DNA from: Tubulanus polymorphus
Taxonomy: Eukaryota; Nemertea; Palaeonemertea; Tubulaniformes; Tubulanidae
Assembly: GCF_964204645.1 (NCBI RefSeq)
Contig: NC_134029.1
Location: 2,303,001-2,367,000, forward strand
Direction: 5' to 3'
DNA: 64,000 bases
Shown here piece after piece: positions 23,727-36,787 of the stretch. How positions within the stretch are numbered: position 1 is the first letter of the stretch; every line of letters starts with the position of its first letter. The notes beneath the pieces were generated by a model that was not told the origin of the DNA, did no database searches, and worked only from the letters and a program-made list of their open reading frames with translations. The position numbers and the translations under genes were made by a program.

Positions 23727-23809
23727 GTAATAGAACACAACATTCATATTTCAACGTTCTTCACCCTCTCCATTCGCACTAAGTCAAATGGTTATCTCTA
23801 CTTCACCAG
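23727..23809 (+). CDS. Candidate internal exon, product unknown
   Basis: Acceptor gaacttttatctcag and donor TTCACCAG|gtaaca bound 83 bases open in phase 0 to 2. The encoded peptide has alternating hydrophobic and polar residues (HISTFFTLSIRTKSNGYLYF), suggesting beta strands. The pattern 'LSIRTKSNGYL' loosely recalls the strand-turn-strand of laminin G-like domains, but this is too short to assign. No joining exon was identified with certainty. It may equally be a chance splice-like match. Confidence 0.28.
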
Positions 23810-26800
23810 GTAACATTATCAAAGCGCATTGCGGCGATTTATTTCGAATTTTCTTTTTGTTTCCATCCTTTTAACATTTCGATGAATCTGACAGCCGATG
23901 AAATTTCCTCTTCCGCACGTCACAGTGATCGATCACACACGATGACACGACACACTCGCATCAGACGCACAGAGCGTGCCTGGCTTTTTAACCGAGTCTG
24001 CGGCTCTGCGGCTTACAACGGCGCCAAATGAACGCCGGATCTCGGCGACAGAGATTTTTTATTCCAGTTAATAGTTTATCTGCAACTTCTCGACTCGTAG
24101 AGAAATAGGAATTTTTTTGAATGTGCGATAGAGAAACAGAATTAAAGCTTCTTAGGCAGCAGCGTGTGGAAGTTTGAGCACATATTTTTAATACTGTGGT
24201 TAGGTTCAGGAGCTCTCTTCGGTTTCTGCAGCGGAGTAGAATCCCACGCCACCAATGGAGAGGGGAAATTCACTTCTCACTGCATTCAAAATGCAACCAC
24301 CGTTATTGTTTCAGTAATCAGAGTATATGTGTTATTGCGTGGCTAGATCTTTTCTGATATTAATTCTATCTCGAAAGCTCCATTTCGAAACAAACGTGAA
24401 TAATAAGTGATAAAAACAATGGTAATAGTTAATAGAATATAGAGCGACACAATGTAATCTTTGCAAAGAAATATTCGATATCAAGGCGAATATATATTTA
24501 AAGGCCTAAGTGCGCGTTGACCAGCGCTGAAAGTGAATCAGATGAACATAAGTCTGATTGGTGCGAGCAGTGTTTTATGAGTGTAATTCCCGAGTGTGTC
24601 GTTAGACCCCGGCTGATAAATTGTGGGTGAGTGTCACCTGGGGTCGAATGCGCAGACGGTATTTTATTCACTGTCAATATGGTCGCTCATTCGTTCGTTT
24701 ATTCGTAGATAAAATTGATGAGAATTTGATAAGGTGGTTTGCGTAGGTGTCGAATATGCTACAATAGCCCGTGATGTGTCTATCACTACAACGAGTAAGT
24801 CAAAATTCCGAGTTGCTCATGTCCGAGTGAGGAGAGTATAAGGTCAAGTAAGGGCCTAGGTTGGCCCGGGGTGCCACCGATCGACTAGATGATTCTGGAC
24901 AAAAGGAATGCGGAATGTCGTCACAGTTGATACTTTTGCACCCAATATATCTATAAAAAAGTGTCAATGACAAATTTGATAATGATTTTAGTCGAGAATG
25001 TCGGTTAGAGGACTAGACTGGTTGCCTGTCCTATTCCGCGCCACTTGCTGAAGGTAGAGACCGGACACCGGTCTAACTGAGAACGAGCACTGGTGCGTGG
25101 GTTCGAGTCTCTCTAGCTCGTGGTTGGAATATGTCTAAGTTCTACTTTCTTTAATATTAAACGCCCTGATTTATAAGATTGACATTCACGGAGAAGCATT
25201 TCATGCAATGTGCGATGATACATTATAACAAATTTGATCCGATTTTACGTGATTTAATGTTGACAAAATGCTATGATGTAGACCTATATAGACTTTAAAG
25301 GGGCCCGACCAGAGCCTAAAAATCAGTGGACGATATTACCAGTCATTAGATTAATGTAACCAGTAATAAAATGAATAAACTGTTACAGAAGTTAAACTGA
25401 TGAGTACATAAGAGGCTCAAGAGGAGTCCTTTTTGTTGACTTATGAGAAAAGTAATGTGTCCATTTTTCTTTTTCGAGTCCATGTGTTAATAAGTAACAT
25501 GGGATATATGTATGGTATTGCCGGACGTAAAAATCACCGGCACAACCGACATCCGCTCGGGTTTAATCACTATTAAACAGTCGTGTTCAGTCAACACGGA
25601 ATCTATCTGTTCAAGCACGGATGGTTTAATCGACGAATCTGTTCATCCGTCGTATGAAAACACAAAATCTTTTATCATATGCACGAAATATGATTCCTGA
25701 CTCTTTCGGAGATCGTGGGGTAAATGTAAATAGCTTTGTCGAATTAGCGAAGAATTTCGTGCACCTTCGTGAAAGGTCCAAGGCTATCTACATGTCTGAC
25801 TTTATGCAAATGAGCTGTGTATGTAGGCGACTTGGAAAATCTGATAACGAAGAAACTTCTATAATTATCGCTAAATTTGCATAAAGGAACCGAATTCAAC
25901 CTTGTGTCTTATTATTTGTTTAGCCCAACATCTCACGTGCAGGTTACATTTCATGTATCTATCCAGTGTGATTAGTGCCTTGTTTTTGAGATATATTGTA
26001 AGAGAAGATCTATGCCAGTACTGAAACATTATATATCTCCCCGATGACCTCGGATTCGTGGCAACTTCCTAAAAACTTTTTAAACTTGTTTACACTTGAC
26101 GTATGGCCAACGTTTAATATCAACATTTCAAAGGCGTTGACAGCAGGGGGTAGGGTGTGCGACCCCCCTTCCCCTATTTCCTGCCTATTTTGCGTCCGAG
26201 GGACATTATATGTGAATAGAGCTTGGAAAACGTTTCTGTGGGCTCGCATTTTCTCTGAGGGTCTCCATATTCGATCAGTCCTCGTCCGTTTGACGATCAT
26301 GTTTTCACTGTTGTTTTTGTGTATCATAAATAAATGAGAGATTATTATCGTGGGTATAATTAAATCAGGCGACAGAAGCATGACACACAGCGAACGGTGT
26401 TAACGAAGAGAAACCGCTGCTGTCGCTGCTGAAATGTTTGGTTTCCCCGAGTGTTACCGATTTAATATAAATTCCTACGAGAATTAACGAAGGAAATCCC
26501 TCAATAACCGCTCGAAATGTGCTAATTCTAACCGTAACAAAGTGCACCCTTTAAAAGAAAAAGTGTCTGTAGTGAGAATATTTTAAGGATTTTGTCGCCG
26601 TTTTAATGGATCGCGATGAGTGTTGGTAATTAAGGATTATTCATATCGAGAAGACGTAGATAGTACCATCACTTAAAGAAGGCTGTAAAAAAAAAAACAA
26701 AGCTGCATTAGTTGCATTAGTTAATGGACATCTAATGAACTGTTATTTTAAGACTTTTTGTAGTAGATATAGTTGATACTAGTCTGCGCTGGACTACTTG

Positions 26801-27998
26801 TCATCACCCCAATAGTCCGTCTCGCTATGCAACAAATTTCGATGGATTCGAATCCCATTCCCGAAAAAATCTTCAAGTTGCTTAAGTTGTCAAAGGCGCT
26901 TCAAACATTAGCTTAAAAAACAAATTTGACTAGAATTCTGAGCGGATATTTTCTATACAACGCTAAAACTCTGTGGAAAAATTGGATTTTAGCCAAAAGA
27001 GATTAGTTTTTATAATCGATTTATATATTTAGAAGGTGAATTTCTCGTTTATGAATAAATTCTAAACAAACATAGATATCTGGACATCTTTTGACCAGAC
27101 ATCCATCCACCCCCAGAGGTAATACCATCGACGATGCAACTACACGACACACATATATACATTCGTTACCTTTTCAACATATTTTATTCAGCCTAATACG
27201 GGTAATATTTCAACGAGATAGTGTGTGTGTGTGAGTGACGTCACTGATAAAACCCTCGGGAAAATCTTCGGCGAAAAAAACCGAACGCCGGCAGAATTTG
27301 CATTGAAAGGAAGAGGTGGAAATCCCCTCGTGTTCCTGAGCTCTTTGTTTCCTCGACTTCCTTGAGCATCTTATTAATCTATAGAATGAATGGTCACCTG
27401 ACAGCTGCTGTTTTGTGATTTTAATACAGTCACGCGGAACTGCTGCTCCTGCAACTGGTTACAATGCGGCCATTTCTTTTTGTTGTTATGCGCATGTTAA
27501 ATCGATGTAGCGCTGCTGTTGTATGGAACCCTTTCATTTTCATTATATCGAAGCCGCTTATCGTCTATTTACGCGCTCTGTTCCCGATGCGGCGACGCGA
27601 CTTTTGTTCTTTTTTCGTCACTGCATTGGCGTCATATGACATAAATGCATCCTCTATTGCAGCAGGTCTTAAAAGTGTCTTGACACCAAACGTAAGCTGA
27701 AACTGATTGAACGCCTTATAATATAAAACCATATTTGATATGGCAAAATATTTTCAAAATGTCTGAGGCTCTTGAGGAGACAGTAGTACGATTACGGGTT
27801 CTGTGATAATTTGACTCAAGAGGATTGACTTTGAGAAACTCGTAAGACAAACTTCAACCGTTATCTTACGATGTTTGTTTCACTTTCTATTAATTAAGCG
27901 AAAAAGACAACATAGACAATTTTGCACCGCGTAGTTAGACGTCGCGAAGTCATGTGCCAAAATTCCACCAGATGGTGCCACACCTAATGATGTCAACA
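23810..27998. other. Non-coding stretch with tRNA-like fragments
   Basis: No supported exon. An open frame at 24164-24346 has a signal-peptide look but no ATG. Sequences at about 25098-25110 (gggttcgagtctc) and 26848-26862 (ggattcgaatccc) match the tRNA B box without a foldable tRNA around them. A short A run lies at about 26688-26699 and a TG run at about 27222-27232. Confidence 0.4.
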
Positions 27999-28070
27999 TC
28001 CCGCATGGTCTAGTGGTTAGGATACCTGGCTCTCACCCAGGAGGCCCGGGTTCGATTCCCGGTGCGGGAA
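27999..28070 (+). tRNA. tRNA-Glu (anticodon CTC)
   Basis: This 72-base sequence folds as a standard cloverleaf. The acceptor stem TCCCGCA (27999-28005) pairs with TGCGGGA (28063-28069), with discriminator A at 28070. The anticodon stem CCTGG (28025-28029) pairs with CCAGG (28037-28041) around the loop CTCTCAC, placing anticodon CTC at 28032-28034, which reads GAG. The T stem CCGGG (28046-28050) pairs with CCCGG (28058-28062) around TTCGATT. The internal promoter boxes are intact: A box TGGTCTAGTGG (28006-28016) and B box GGTTCGATTCC (28049-28059). There is no intron. The first run of six or more T lies about 47 bases downstream (near 28117) and may terminate RNA polymerase III. The full pairing and canonical loops argue for a functional gene rather than a SINE head. 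Confidence 0.97.
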
Positions 28071-30032
28071 GTTCGTCTTGGAAAAACCAGAAATGTCTAC
28101 TAAACGGCGTGGAATTGTTTTTTGTCTTTGTTGCGGCTTTTTACAAAGTGAAACGAAACATCGTGTTTTTGAGGGCAATTGTTGCCCAAATATGTCCCTG
28201 CTTGAATCTACGTATATATATACATGTACCTGTTTCACGGCGTGTCATAGTATCGCGTACCGTATCACGTGGTTTACTACGAGATGGTGATGGTCGCGTA
28301 TTATAAAATGTCCGGCACTGAACGTCATCAACAAGGTCCAAAAGGCAGCAATACTACGGCTGATTAATTGACTAACGCATGCAACTTGAAGCAATCAGAG
28401 ACCAGTCCGCTGAAGCGAACATGATCTAGCTCGTACTCAGGCGTTGTTTTCTTTAACGTGGACCTGTTTTCTTTTGCTAATCACAAACGCAATCGTCGTC
28501 GTCCAAACGTCCATTCGACTAATGAAAGCTACGCGTATCCATGCGCGCTATCAAAGTTCATCGCAGCGAAAATATTGCCCATCTCTGATGAGAATAATAA
28601 TCATAATTGTCCCCATTTTTCTCGCAGTGTTTCGTCTATTTCACTCGTTTCTCGTGGGCTAGATGAGTAAGCGATGCTGGAGAGACATGTATATTAGATT
28701 GGCGGCATTTTCCGTGTTGTCTTTAGTTGGTAGCGGTCAGCGCAGCCCCTTTACCCACGGCGTGGAAACACAAAGACGACTCATCCGTACTCGAAAAACG
28801 TTTCTGGTCATCTCGCATAGTAATATAACCGAAGGCAAAGACGATGCAATTAATTCTAGCTTTTTAGTCCATCTTGCGACGGGGAAATGGATGGATATGA
28901 AAGGTTAGGTAGATGTTCGGACGGACACCGCAGTAAACGGCATACACGCATCGATGTTCGCTTGATGCCACCGGCGCCAAGAAAGACCACATGCTAACGT
29001 TCACAAAACTTAAAAAAGAGCTGCAGTCTTGTAAAAAATATAACTGTGGCTCACGTGGAGGCATAAGCGCTGAAATCCTTGATTCCCTGGAGATAGTTGA
29101 GATATGTCTGTGGGCTTCTTACACCGGTTACAGATGCATCGATTCATCCGTGTAATGTTTTTCGTATTTTCAAGAAGCACCGGTTTTTCCATGACTGCAG
29201 TTCACTTAACGAAAATGGAAATTTTTCCACCGATCGAAGTCATCTTTAAGATGACGCGGATTCTAAAGTAATCCATATGAGATGAGAAACATGTCAAGAG
29301 GTGATCCCCTTCGCGGATTCAAACCTGGGACCTCCAGCATTCGAGCGCACCTGGACGATGATCTCTAGTGAAAGTTCGAAGCATCGTTGCTGTGTAGTGG
29401 TTTTAACACTTAGTATAGTCAGTCTCGTTGACTATAGCAATATTCTCTTAATTTTTCATTTACAGCTTTGAGAATGTTTTTACGAATATAATCCCAGTTA
29501 CGGATAACGATCTCCACCATATTTGCTTAGGGGTGGGCGTCTAATATTTGCGCTGATTTGTAGATGCAGATATCGGGTGTTATTTTCTTCATCTCAAATC
29601 GCGTGAGAATGTGTATATACACTGCGCGCTGTGTGAAGTACATAGTGCCAGGACTGCACTAAATGAATTAGAATGAATCGAGAATCTGTCAGGTTTTGAT
29701 AAATTGACACGCCGCACACTTCAGAATGTAAAATCAATTTACCAGATTGGCTATTATTTTTTTTTCTCACACAGCAGAATGACTATACTTTTCGACGCCT
29801 TTTGAGGTGTTCGTTGCTAATTAGCGCGACGGCGATAAGAAACCGTCAGCGCAGCCACGACTCGCTGAGAATCGCTTGTGATGCGAGACTTTTTTCACGC
29901 CGATAAGAAATGAGAGTTTTCCCGTCCTTTTCCCGAGTTCCGCCCATCTCTAGTGTGACTCATAAATACAGACGAATGAAATACAAAAGAAATATTAATT
30001 GCCTAATAGTTTTTCCTATTAGTCCCGTGCAG
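28071..30032. other. Mostly non-coding stretch
   Basis: A strong acceptor at about 28626 (ccatttttctcgcag) followed by 39 bases and a donor-like ATGA|gtaagc could be a small exon, but it is open in only one phase and has no partner. At about 29310-29335 the reverse strand reads aggtttgaatccgcg, a tRNA B-box-like word. Nothing else is supported. Confidence 0.35.
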
Positions 30033-30125
30033 GCAGGAAGCGCATCATCGGCTGAGGTGTCCCCAGTTCAAACATCGATCGACAAAGATATGAATTCTAC
30101 AGCTCACTACCTGCGAGGGTTATAA
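30033..30125 (+). CDS. Candidate 3'-terminal coding exon, product unknown
   Basis: A pyrimidine-rich acceptor (tttttcctattagtcccgtgcag) is followed in phase 0 by GCA GGA AGC GCA and 30 codons ending in TAA. The peptide is Ser/Ala-rich and polar (SASSAEVSPVQTSIDKDMNS) and ends HYLRGL. An AATAAA lies 76 bases beyond the stop. Acceptor, stop and polyadenylation signal together are what a last exon looks like. Upstream exons of the gene are not identified; the exon at 23727 ends in phase 2 and does not join directly. Confidence 0.42.
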   Translation, partial: AGSASSAEVSPVQTSIDKDMNSTAHYLRGL

Positions 30126-30200
30126 TTGAGATTAATGATAGATCTATTGATAAACATAATTACTAATTACTCCTACAGGACAGGATTGAGTACGTACTGA

Positions 30201-30206
30201 AATAAA
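30201..30206 (+). terminator. Polyadenylation signal AATAAA after the 30033 exon
   Basis: Canonical hexamer within ctgaaataaactc, 76 bases after the TAA at 30125. It is supported by its position relative to the candidate terminal exon only. Confidence 0.35.
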
Positions 30207-32239
30207 CTCACAGTATTCGCCCGTACAATTTGGACGGACAATGTTCCATATAACTAGGTAGTTTTAAAGACTGTTTATATTATACTAACACGCTGAAATA
30301 AGATAATTCCAGAACATTTTGAGACGTGGTGATTTGATGTTCCTTGAACGACAAGGATCTAGTTTGAGATAGTACCGTTCTCAGTGTGTTCATTTGACCC
30401 CATAGTGAAATGAATTGATCTAGATCATGTTGCCGAACGAACATGATAGTCTCATGATAGGTGATCGAATCGAGTGGATATTGTGCATAGATTCGGAAGC
30501 CTAAAATTCCAGTTCGAACTTCATCCACGATGATCTAATTTTTACAACACGTAAGACTCGTAATGCCATCTGGCGGGATAACCGATCTAGCAGCACCCGA
30601 ATTGTCATTATATCGAGGTACTCGACGTATATAATATCAGTCCGCCGCCGCGTTATAGTTAGATACAGGAAACTTAAAAATGCAGTCCACGCCTGTAAAT
30701 CTAGAAAAGGACAGAAGAAGCATATGCATGATTATTGTAGCGTTTCATCTTCACATAATGAAATTCCGAATTGACAACATCTACCGCATAAACGAAACCA
30801 ACGACACTTTGATGTTATCTTTTCTCATATGATTTGCATTGTATTTTTGTCTCTCGATTCAGTCGTATCCTAATGATATACGAGCCGCTTTTTCTCAAAC
30901 GCATCTCATCATCAACATCATCTAGTGTCTCATATCCTATAGTCCCCACTCGCTATTGATAGGCGGAGTTCATTGTATTTTTAACCAGGTTTCGCGGCAC
31001 CGAAAGAATAAAAAACTACGCAATTAATAAATAAATAAGAAGGATACGATAGAGATAGCTAGCACAGGATACTTCACTAGCGACTGGCGCTATTGTTTCG
31101 TAGCGCCAGTCTGCCGCCGACTATGGAGATCACCTACTAATGAAATAGTTATCTAGAATCTATATCCACTCAACTGGAAGCGAAAGTTTTCTGCTCGAAT
31201 TCGCATAAAAAATTCATCGAAGACAACGAAGACGACATCCCTGATATGATCATTTTCGAGTTTGTATACATACATGTATATATATACGAAGGAAATATAC
31301 ATTTAATTTCTGTAGGCAGTGCGCATCACATTTCATCAGTATCGTCTTCAAACTAAGGGCGTGGATGAATATCTTCACTCTGCAGTAGAGACTGATATTT
31401 CAAACTATACTTGATCCGATAGATTACTGCCGACTAAGCGCGTTCTGTCGAGGTTTTCAGCCGAAGGTTTCCGAGTCATATTCTATCAGGTCCCTTTCTA
31501 AATGTTCAACGATTCAACCGTGAACGATGTCCACCGTGGCCCTGGGTGCCTTGTACTGCGGGTCAATGGCAGGGGTGGATCATAGGGGTTTCGAGGTTCT
31601 GTAAATGTAAGGTATACGGTGATCTTTCAAATTTATTTCCACACAGGCTCTATAGTGTAGCCCCATAACCCTTTTTATTCGGTTTGATCTTGCTTTCTAA
31701 ATTCTAGACTTCATAGACCGACCTTCGACGTTCGTACGAAGATTTATACCTAAGCGTATGTATAGCAATTGCTTTTTGATAAACAAAAAAAGCTTTTCTA
31801 AAAATTTGTATTCCGAGAGTGTTCCTGACAACCGGGTGGCGAACATTCGACACTGATTAAAAACAGAGCGGGAATGTAAATTGAATGCGTTGTCGGTGAT
31901 CGCGGGTAAAGAAGTCTTCACCTGAAACAACGAATTTCTCATCTCGTGATACAAAATGTTCAGATGTCATAACGTCGCGTATCAATTGAATTAAACGTCA
32001 GTTTCACATGATATCCAATTAGCTAACGGTGAACTGAATATAATAACAATTTTACGATGTTTCAATGCGTCTTTGCATGATTGAACTAAATTATTTCCAT
32101 TGTAGAAAATATAGAGCCGAATATATTATAGCGGCCGCTTATCACGCGACTTGGATTCAGCATGCGAGCCATAAAATTGCGCCAATTAATCAACGCTGTA
32201 TATCGTCGCGTTTCGTTCTTTTTCTCCTCGGCGGTGCAG
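30207..32239. other. Non-coding stretch
   Basis: No supported exon on the plus strand. A minus-strand open frame (31697-31930) follows an acceptor-like cgttgtttcag but has no recognisable character or partner. A short near-inverted duplication of 'actagcgactggcgct' and 'agcgccagtc' lies at about 31075-31112. Confidence 0.4.
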
Positions 32240-32447
32240 ACATCGGCTACGTCACTTGTCACCAGTAACAGGACGATGTCAACGTGGCGCTGAGACGGAT
32301 CTTGGTGGCTTTTTCTCAAATATCAATTCATCATCGTCATCAACGATATTGTCTATGTCGTTGCTTAAGCCGACACCTAGTCGCCCGTGGGCGCCTCGAT
32401 TATCAGCAGATTCTGAAAATATGAATTTTCTTATCTCAGTTAATTAA
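32240..32447 (+). CDS. Candidate 3'-terminal coding exon, product unknown
   Basis: The acceptor ttctttttctcctcggcggtgcag has a long pyrimidine tract. The exon then reads in phase 2 (one base completes a codon, then CAT CGG CTA) for 68 codons to TAA at 32445-32447. The peptide has features of real coding sequence: a basic start, ETDLGGFFSNI, a five-Ser run and a proline-rich piece (PTPSRPWAPRLSADSENM). An AATAAA begins only eight bases after the stop. I do not recognise the family, and upstream exons are not seen. A minus-strand open frame at 32086-32319 is probably its shadow. Confidence 0.42.
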
Positions 32448-32454
32448 TACGTCA

Positions 32455-32460
32455 AATAAA
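32455..32460 (+). terminator. Polyadenylation signal AATAAA abutting the 32240 exon
   Basis: Canonical hexamer in gtcaaataaactc, starting eight bases after the TAA stop. If used, it would give a 3' untranslated region of only about 25-35 bases. Confidence 0.35.
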
Positions 32461-35400
32461 CTCATTAACTGAACCACCACAGCGAAAGCATCATAACTTC
32501 CAAGTATGTCCGTACAAGTAACGTTATATGCCGCTGAGTGGTCAAATCAGTAATTTGCAAGTAATTTGATATCCGATGTCCATCTAAGAGAAGTGGCATA
32601 GATTTAGTCCTGAGAAGAAACATCTGTAGCTTATTATCTGAAATTAGAGTCTGTTCGTGCAATCTGTTTAAGATGTGAAAGAAGATATATTAATCTATAT
32701 ACTGATGTAAATCACGAACGAGAAAATAACTTCTTCATATTTCGGCTGAAAGGAGAAATGTTTAGATCTCTTGCATGTAACGATAGCCCTACTCGATTTC
32801 CTACCGCAGCAATAAATAGCCTTTAGTTCAGTTGCACAGTCGAGAACGTTTGTTAGATGCAGGGCCAGTGTTCCATAACCAATCTAACGCCTTGAGTCTC
32901 GGGATTTAAAACCACTATTTGACCTCGATCATTGACTTACTGAAGATGTTACTTGACACATTGTTGCACGTGTAAGAAGTACCGGTACAAACTCGAGCGT
33001 TTACGTAAGGAGATTTCTATGGCTTAGTTTTGGTACAAGAAGTAGGAACATCGAACTGCGTTAGATTATGACCGTCTGGTGCTGCCCCTATATCAACCGT
33101 TGGCGGCGATCTATACATTACTTCCGATAATACGTATTTCAAAACTACTACAAGATAGTAGATCCGTGGTAGATCAAAGCATCAACTGCGAAATAGAGCA
33201 GCCCAGAAATCTATAATAAGTACGTAGCCCACAGCAGCCCAGAAATCTATAATGAGTACGTAGCCCACAGCAGCCCAGAAATCTATAATGAGTACGTAGC
33301 CCACAGCAGCCCAGAAATCTATAATGAGTACGTAGCCCACAGGCCGACTTTATCTAATAGAACATTTTCACGAATAAATCATAACCGTAAGTTGCTTCAT
33401 CATCATCACACGCGACAAACTCTTTAAGCTTATTAGTCTGAGATTTGGTCAAACTGTAATTAATGACATAGCTGGAAATGTCTCCATATCGATAAAACGA
33501 ATAGAATATGAAGGACAACTCTTCACTTGACATGTAGCAGTTCCTACACAGTGTCCAATCGACGCGTCACGAGGGGAATGCGCGTTGGGAATTCGTTTAA
33601 TTGATTTATAATGAAAAACAATATGTTTCCTAATAGAACGATGCGACCTTCGTGACATTCACTGAAAAGGTATTCAAAATATTGTCACCAAAAACCTCCA
33701 GAGTGAAATATGGATGAACAATATCTGTTATTTTTCTTCATCCTAACCTGTAAGACAAGCAACCTTTAAATTAAGAATCTGAGAATGTTCAGAAGTTAAT
33801 CTGAGAAACTATGACGCATTCTTGTGTAGCGAAAACATACACTCAGTTACAAGTTTTCTAGCCTCTCGAGCATCCCAGTCACTATCATTGCATCTCTCCC
33901 AGGAATCTTACGTTATTGCCAGAATCATTCTAGTTCTTTTCCTTAGACTTCGCACTGTTAATGCTTTTTTGTACGAGCAAGCTTCTCCATATAGATTCAC
34001 TCTACACTTGAACTTGAACTTTTATTTTATTGCTCCGAATATTGACAAATCAAACATAGGAAATGCATGCAATAAAATATTAACAACAATACTGGACTAT
34101 AGGACATATAGAGTTTATAGGAAACCAACGTAAGCGCTATCTTGACGCCGTGATGTTACGTTTTTAAGGCGTTTAATGAAAAGTTTTTTCATTCTTGTAT
34201 CTATTACATTCGCTCGTTGACGATTTGTTTCCTGCTTCAATTTTTCATCCCTCTTCGCGGCGACGATCGCGGTGAAAGACGACATTCATTAGTCGCGCGA
34301 AATCCGTATCAACCGTGGAACCGCGGTGAAAGTGTCGGATATATCTCAGTCTATAATCCCTAAATATACCAGTAATAAATCACTAATCAACTTCCAGTAG
34401 CGGCGGATACAATATTTCAGTATTTCATGTCGGATTCTAGATATTAAATGTAACTAATTTCTATCGTCTGATGTTATGGTGATATTTAATGCTGTAAGAA
34501 ACGTTAATCCTTTGTTAGTTTATATATAGGCATTCCCTAGCATATAAAAAAAACTCGTTGCAACATCATTTGGAGTCCACAAAGATCTTCCTCTGAAAAG
34601 TAGACATGCCTGAAGTATGATATCTTTAAGTTCTTCAGTGTGTTCTTTCAAACGAAGACTCGGCGGTTTTTTTTCGTATGGCCAGCTTGTTTTCGAACGC
34701 ATCAATAACGACGATGTTGGTGGGTTTGGTCGGACAGGGGTTCGTGTATCACGACTAGAGTCTCAGAGGTTCAAAGATAAATATTGATATCAATATTATA
34801 ATGATCTCTGTTAAGAATTACTGGCAGTAAATCCTCAGAGATCGGCAATAATCTAATTGCATAAGGATTATGATATCTGCACGAAATTTAATGTGAATGA
34901 GATTTGGAGGAATTGGGAGCGTATGGGGTTAGCCAGAACCGAACGAGTGTGATAGACCCGCACCGTACACGAGAATGCCCGTTAACGCTCATTCTAAATC
35001 AATGATCGATCATAACATCATTATTATTTTCTATGCTTAATGACAATTTCATCTGAATAGCTGAAAAAATTCAAAACAGCGTCGTCGACATTGGCATGAC
35101 TCATTTGATATTCTTTCGTTTGTTCTATTCGAATTGTAGTAATATTATAATGTATGGTGACTAGGAACGTGTAAACAACATCGTATAATAGTCGTTTGTT
35201 TTCATGGTCGATGAAATCTGCGACCAGGGACTGAATAATTTCATCATTCAACACAGAATGACATTATTAATGTTATAAGTACACATTTATCATTCGGTAA
35301 ATCCCCCGTTAACGATATTTCGATTCTTCATTTTCAACTATAAATTCAGCCGGTTGTGTAAATAAACGCGCTTTCTAGTAAATTAAATCAACTCAATATA

Positions 35401-35746
35401 AAATGATGATCGAGTGATGAGGAGTTTGTATAGCGGCGTGCGCTTCGCAGTCGTGACGTCACATCAGTCGAAAATACATAACACGATTCAGAATAAAAAT
35501 GCGAACAGAAAATATCAAAGAGTAATGCTATCAATTCATTTTATCTAGATCAGGAGATCTGTGTAACATCCCCTCCCACCAATCCCACATTTTCAAATAG
35601 TAAAAACTTCGTGCAGAAATGTCAAAGCAATTAGATTATTGTCGATCTCGGGCTCAGATCCAAAGAACGAACGTGAACGATCTCTATGCAAGTTAAACTA
35701 TAACATTCAATATAATTTAATCTGTTTACACCCAAACCCATTACAG
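32461..35746. other. Non-coding stretch with a 36-bp tandem repeat
   Basis: Apart from the array at 33199-33342 no feature is supported. Open frames at 33822-34133 (plus), 34520-34705 and 35024-35254 (minus) lack ATG starts in context. The last two have coding-like composition but no clear splice partners. Confidence 0.4.
33199..33342. repeat. 36-bp tandem repeat, four copies
   Basis: Units start at 33199, 33235, 33271 and 33307 and begin cagcccagaaatctataatg. The last three copies are identical; the first differs by one base (ataag for atgag). The array is exactly four units long, and the low divergence points to recent duplication. There are no spacers between copies, so it is not a CRISPR-like array. 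Confidence 0.95.
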
Positions 35747-35832
35747 GTAAAACTCCGTAGACAGGTACCCCCTCTATCCTCTCCAAGGTTAACTAAATCT
35801 GAACCCCGTCCATGTGTACCCTCACTCATCAG
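35747..35832 (+). CDS. Candidate internal exon (Pro/Arg-rich), product unknown
   Basis: Acceptor tttacacccaaacccattacag and donor CTCATCAG|gtaacc bound 86 bases read in phase 0 to 2. The peptide is a basic, proline-rich linker (VKLRRQVPPLSSPRLTKSEP). It joins in phase to the candidate terminal exon at 36788. Low sequence complexity makes chance openness possible, but no other frame gives both borders and continuity. Confidence 0.3.
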
Positions 35833-36787
35833 GTAACCCCAACCCTCTTCTCTTATGTAGTTGTCAAATTTCTACTCTTCAAATCGCGAAAGCGTTCTCA
35901 ATTGTGTAATTATCGATGATAACGAATTCATATACGTCGATATATATGAAAAATCCATAACAGATTAAGACCAAAACGGGTTTGCCTGTGAGCAATAGAG
36001 CAATTACAAGACTGATCCTTCCATAGAGAACGATACGTTTCCGTTTCTTATTTTCACATGTATACGAAATTGTCTAATAGTTGTTCATGTTCTTTTAGAC
36101 AAATTGCCCCTCGATGCGACGCGATATACACCCATACATACATATATACCGCCTGTTCAATGGTTGTGACTTCCGTCGAAGCGGCCATTACATCTCTCAC
36201 CCAGTTCATTTCCTGCATCCACTTTTCCTGCTATTAATTCATCCGTGCCCGCGCTAAATGTCGTCTAACATTAGACGCACTGAATCGCTACCGGAATCAC
36301 TGGTTATCTTCTGCCCGCGGATATATACGTATTTTACGTTGTTCAGTGGCCAGAACGTCCTCGGAGAAAAATCGTTTGATTCGTTTCTGTCGCGTGTGCA
36401 GTTTTGGATTATCAGTTTATCAGGTTATATACGGTATATTCTGTAGCGCGGTATAAGATGTCGTATTTCTATGTGATGGCTCTTATTAAGGTTTAGGTTC
36501 ACGGACGAGGTCGTCGCTTTCAAAACGTTCTTAGATATTAGAAATGCAAGTTTGACAGGAGAATTACCATCTGATAACCATTGATGAAACACTGTCTGTG
36601 TTACGATAATATAGAAATAATCCCTCTATGCAGATGAAAGAAAAATCAGCCTCTTAACTTACCTAAGGCTTCCAAGCAGGGCGCAACTGTGGTCCCGAAA
36701 TTACGGGAAAAGGTTAACAACTTAAGGTCGTAGAAATCGCAGAAAAAGGTGTTTTTAGTTTATGTAAACCTCTGGCTTATGTGTCAG

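Noticed and set aside
24164-24346. Signal-peptide-like open frame (WKFEHIFLILWLGSGALFG)
   Set aside because: It starts with GTG, has no upstream ATG in frame and no clear acceptor before it.
27464-27700. 78-codon plus-strand ATG frame, hydrophobic
   Set aside because: No splice or polyadenylation context and no recognisable motif; probably chance.
33199-33342. CRISPR-like array
   Set aside because: Direct repeats without intervening unique spacers, in a clearly eukaryotic context.
34520-34705. Minus-strand frame containing HTEELKDIILQACLLFRG
   Set aside because: No ATG start in frame and no convincing splice acceptor; not enough to call an exon.
35024-35254. Minus-strand frame with coding-like composition (DFIDHENKRLLYDVVYTF)
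   Set aside because: No ATG start; the possible acceptors (attattcag, ggtcgcag) are weak and no partner exon was seen.
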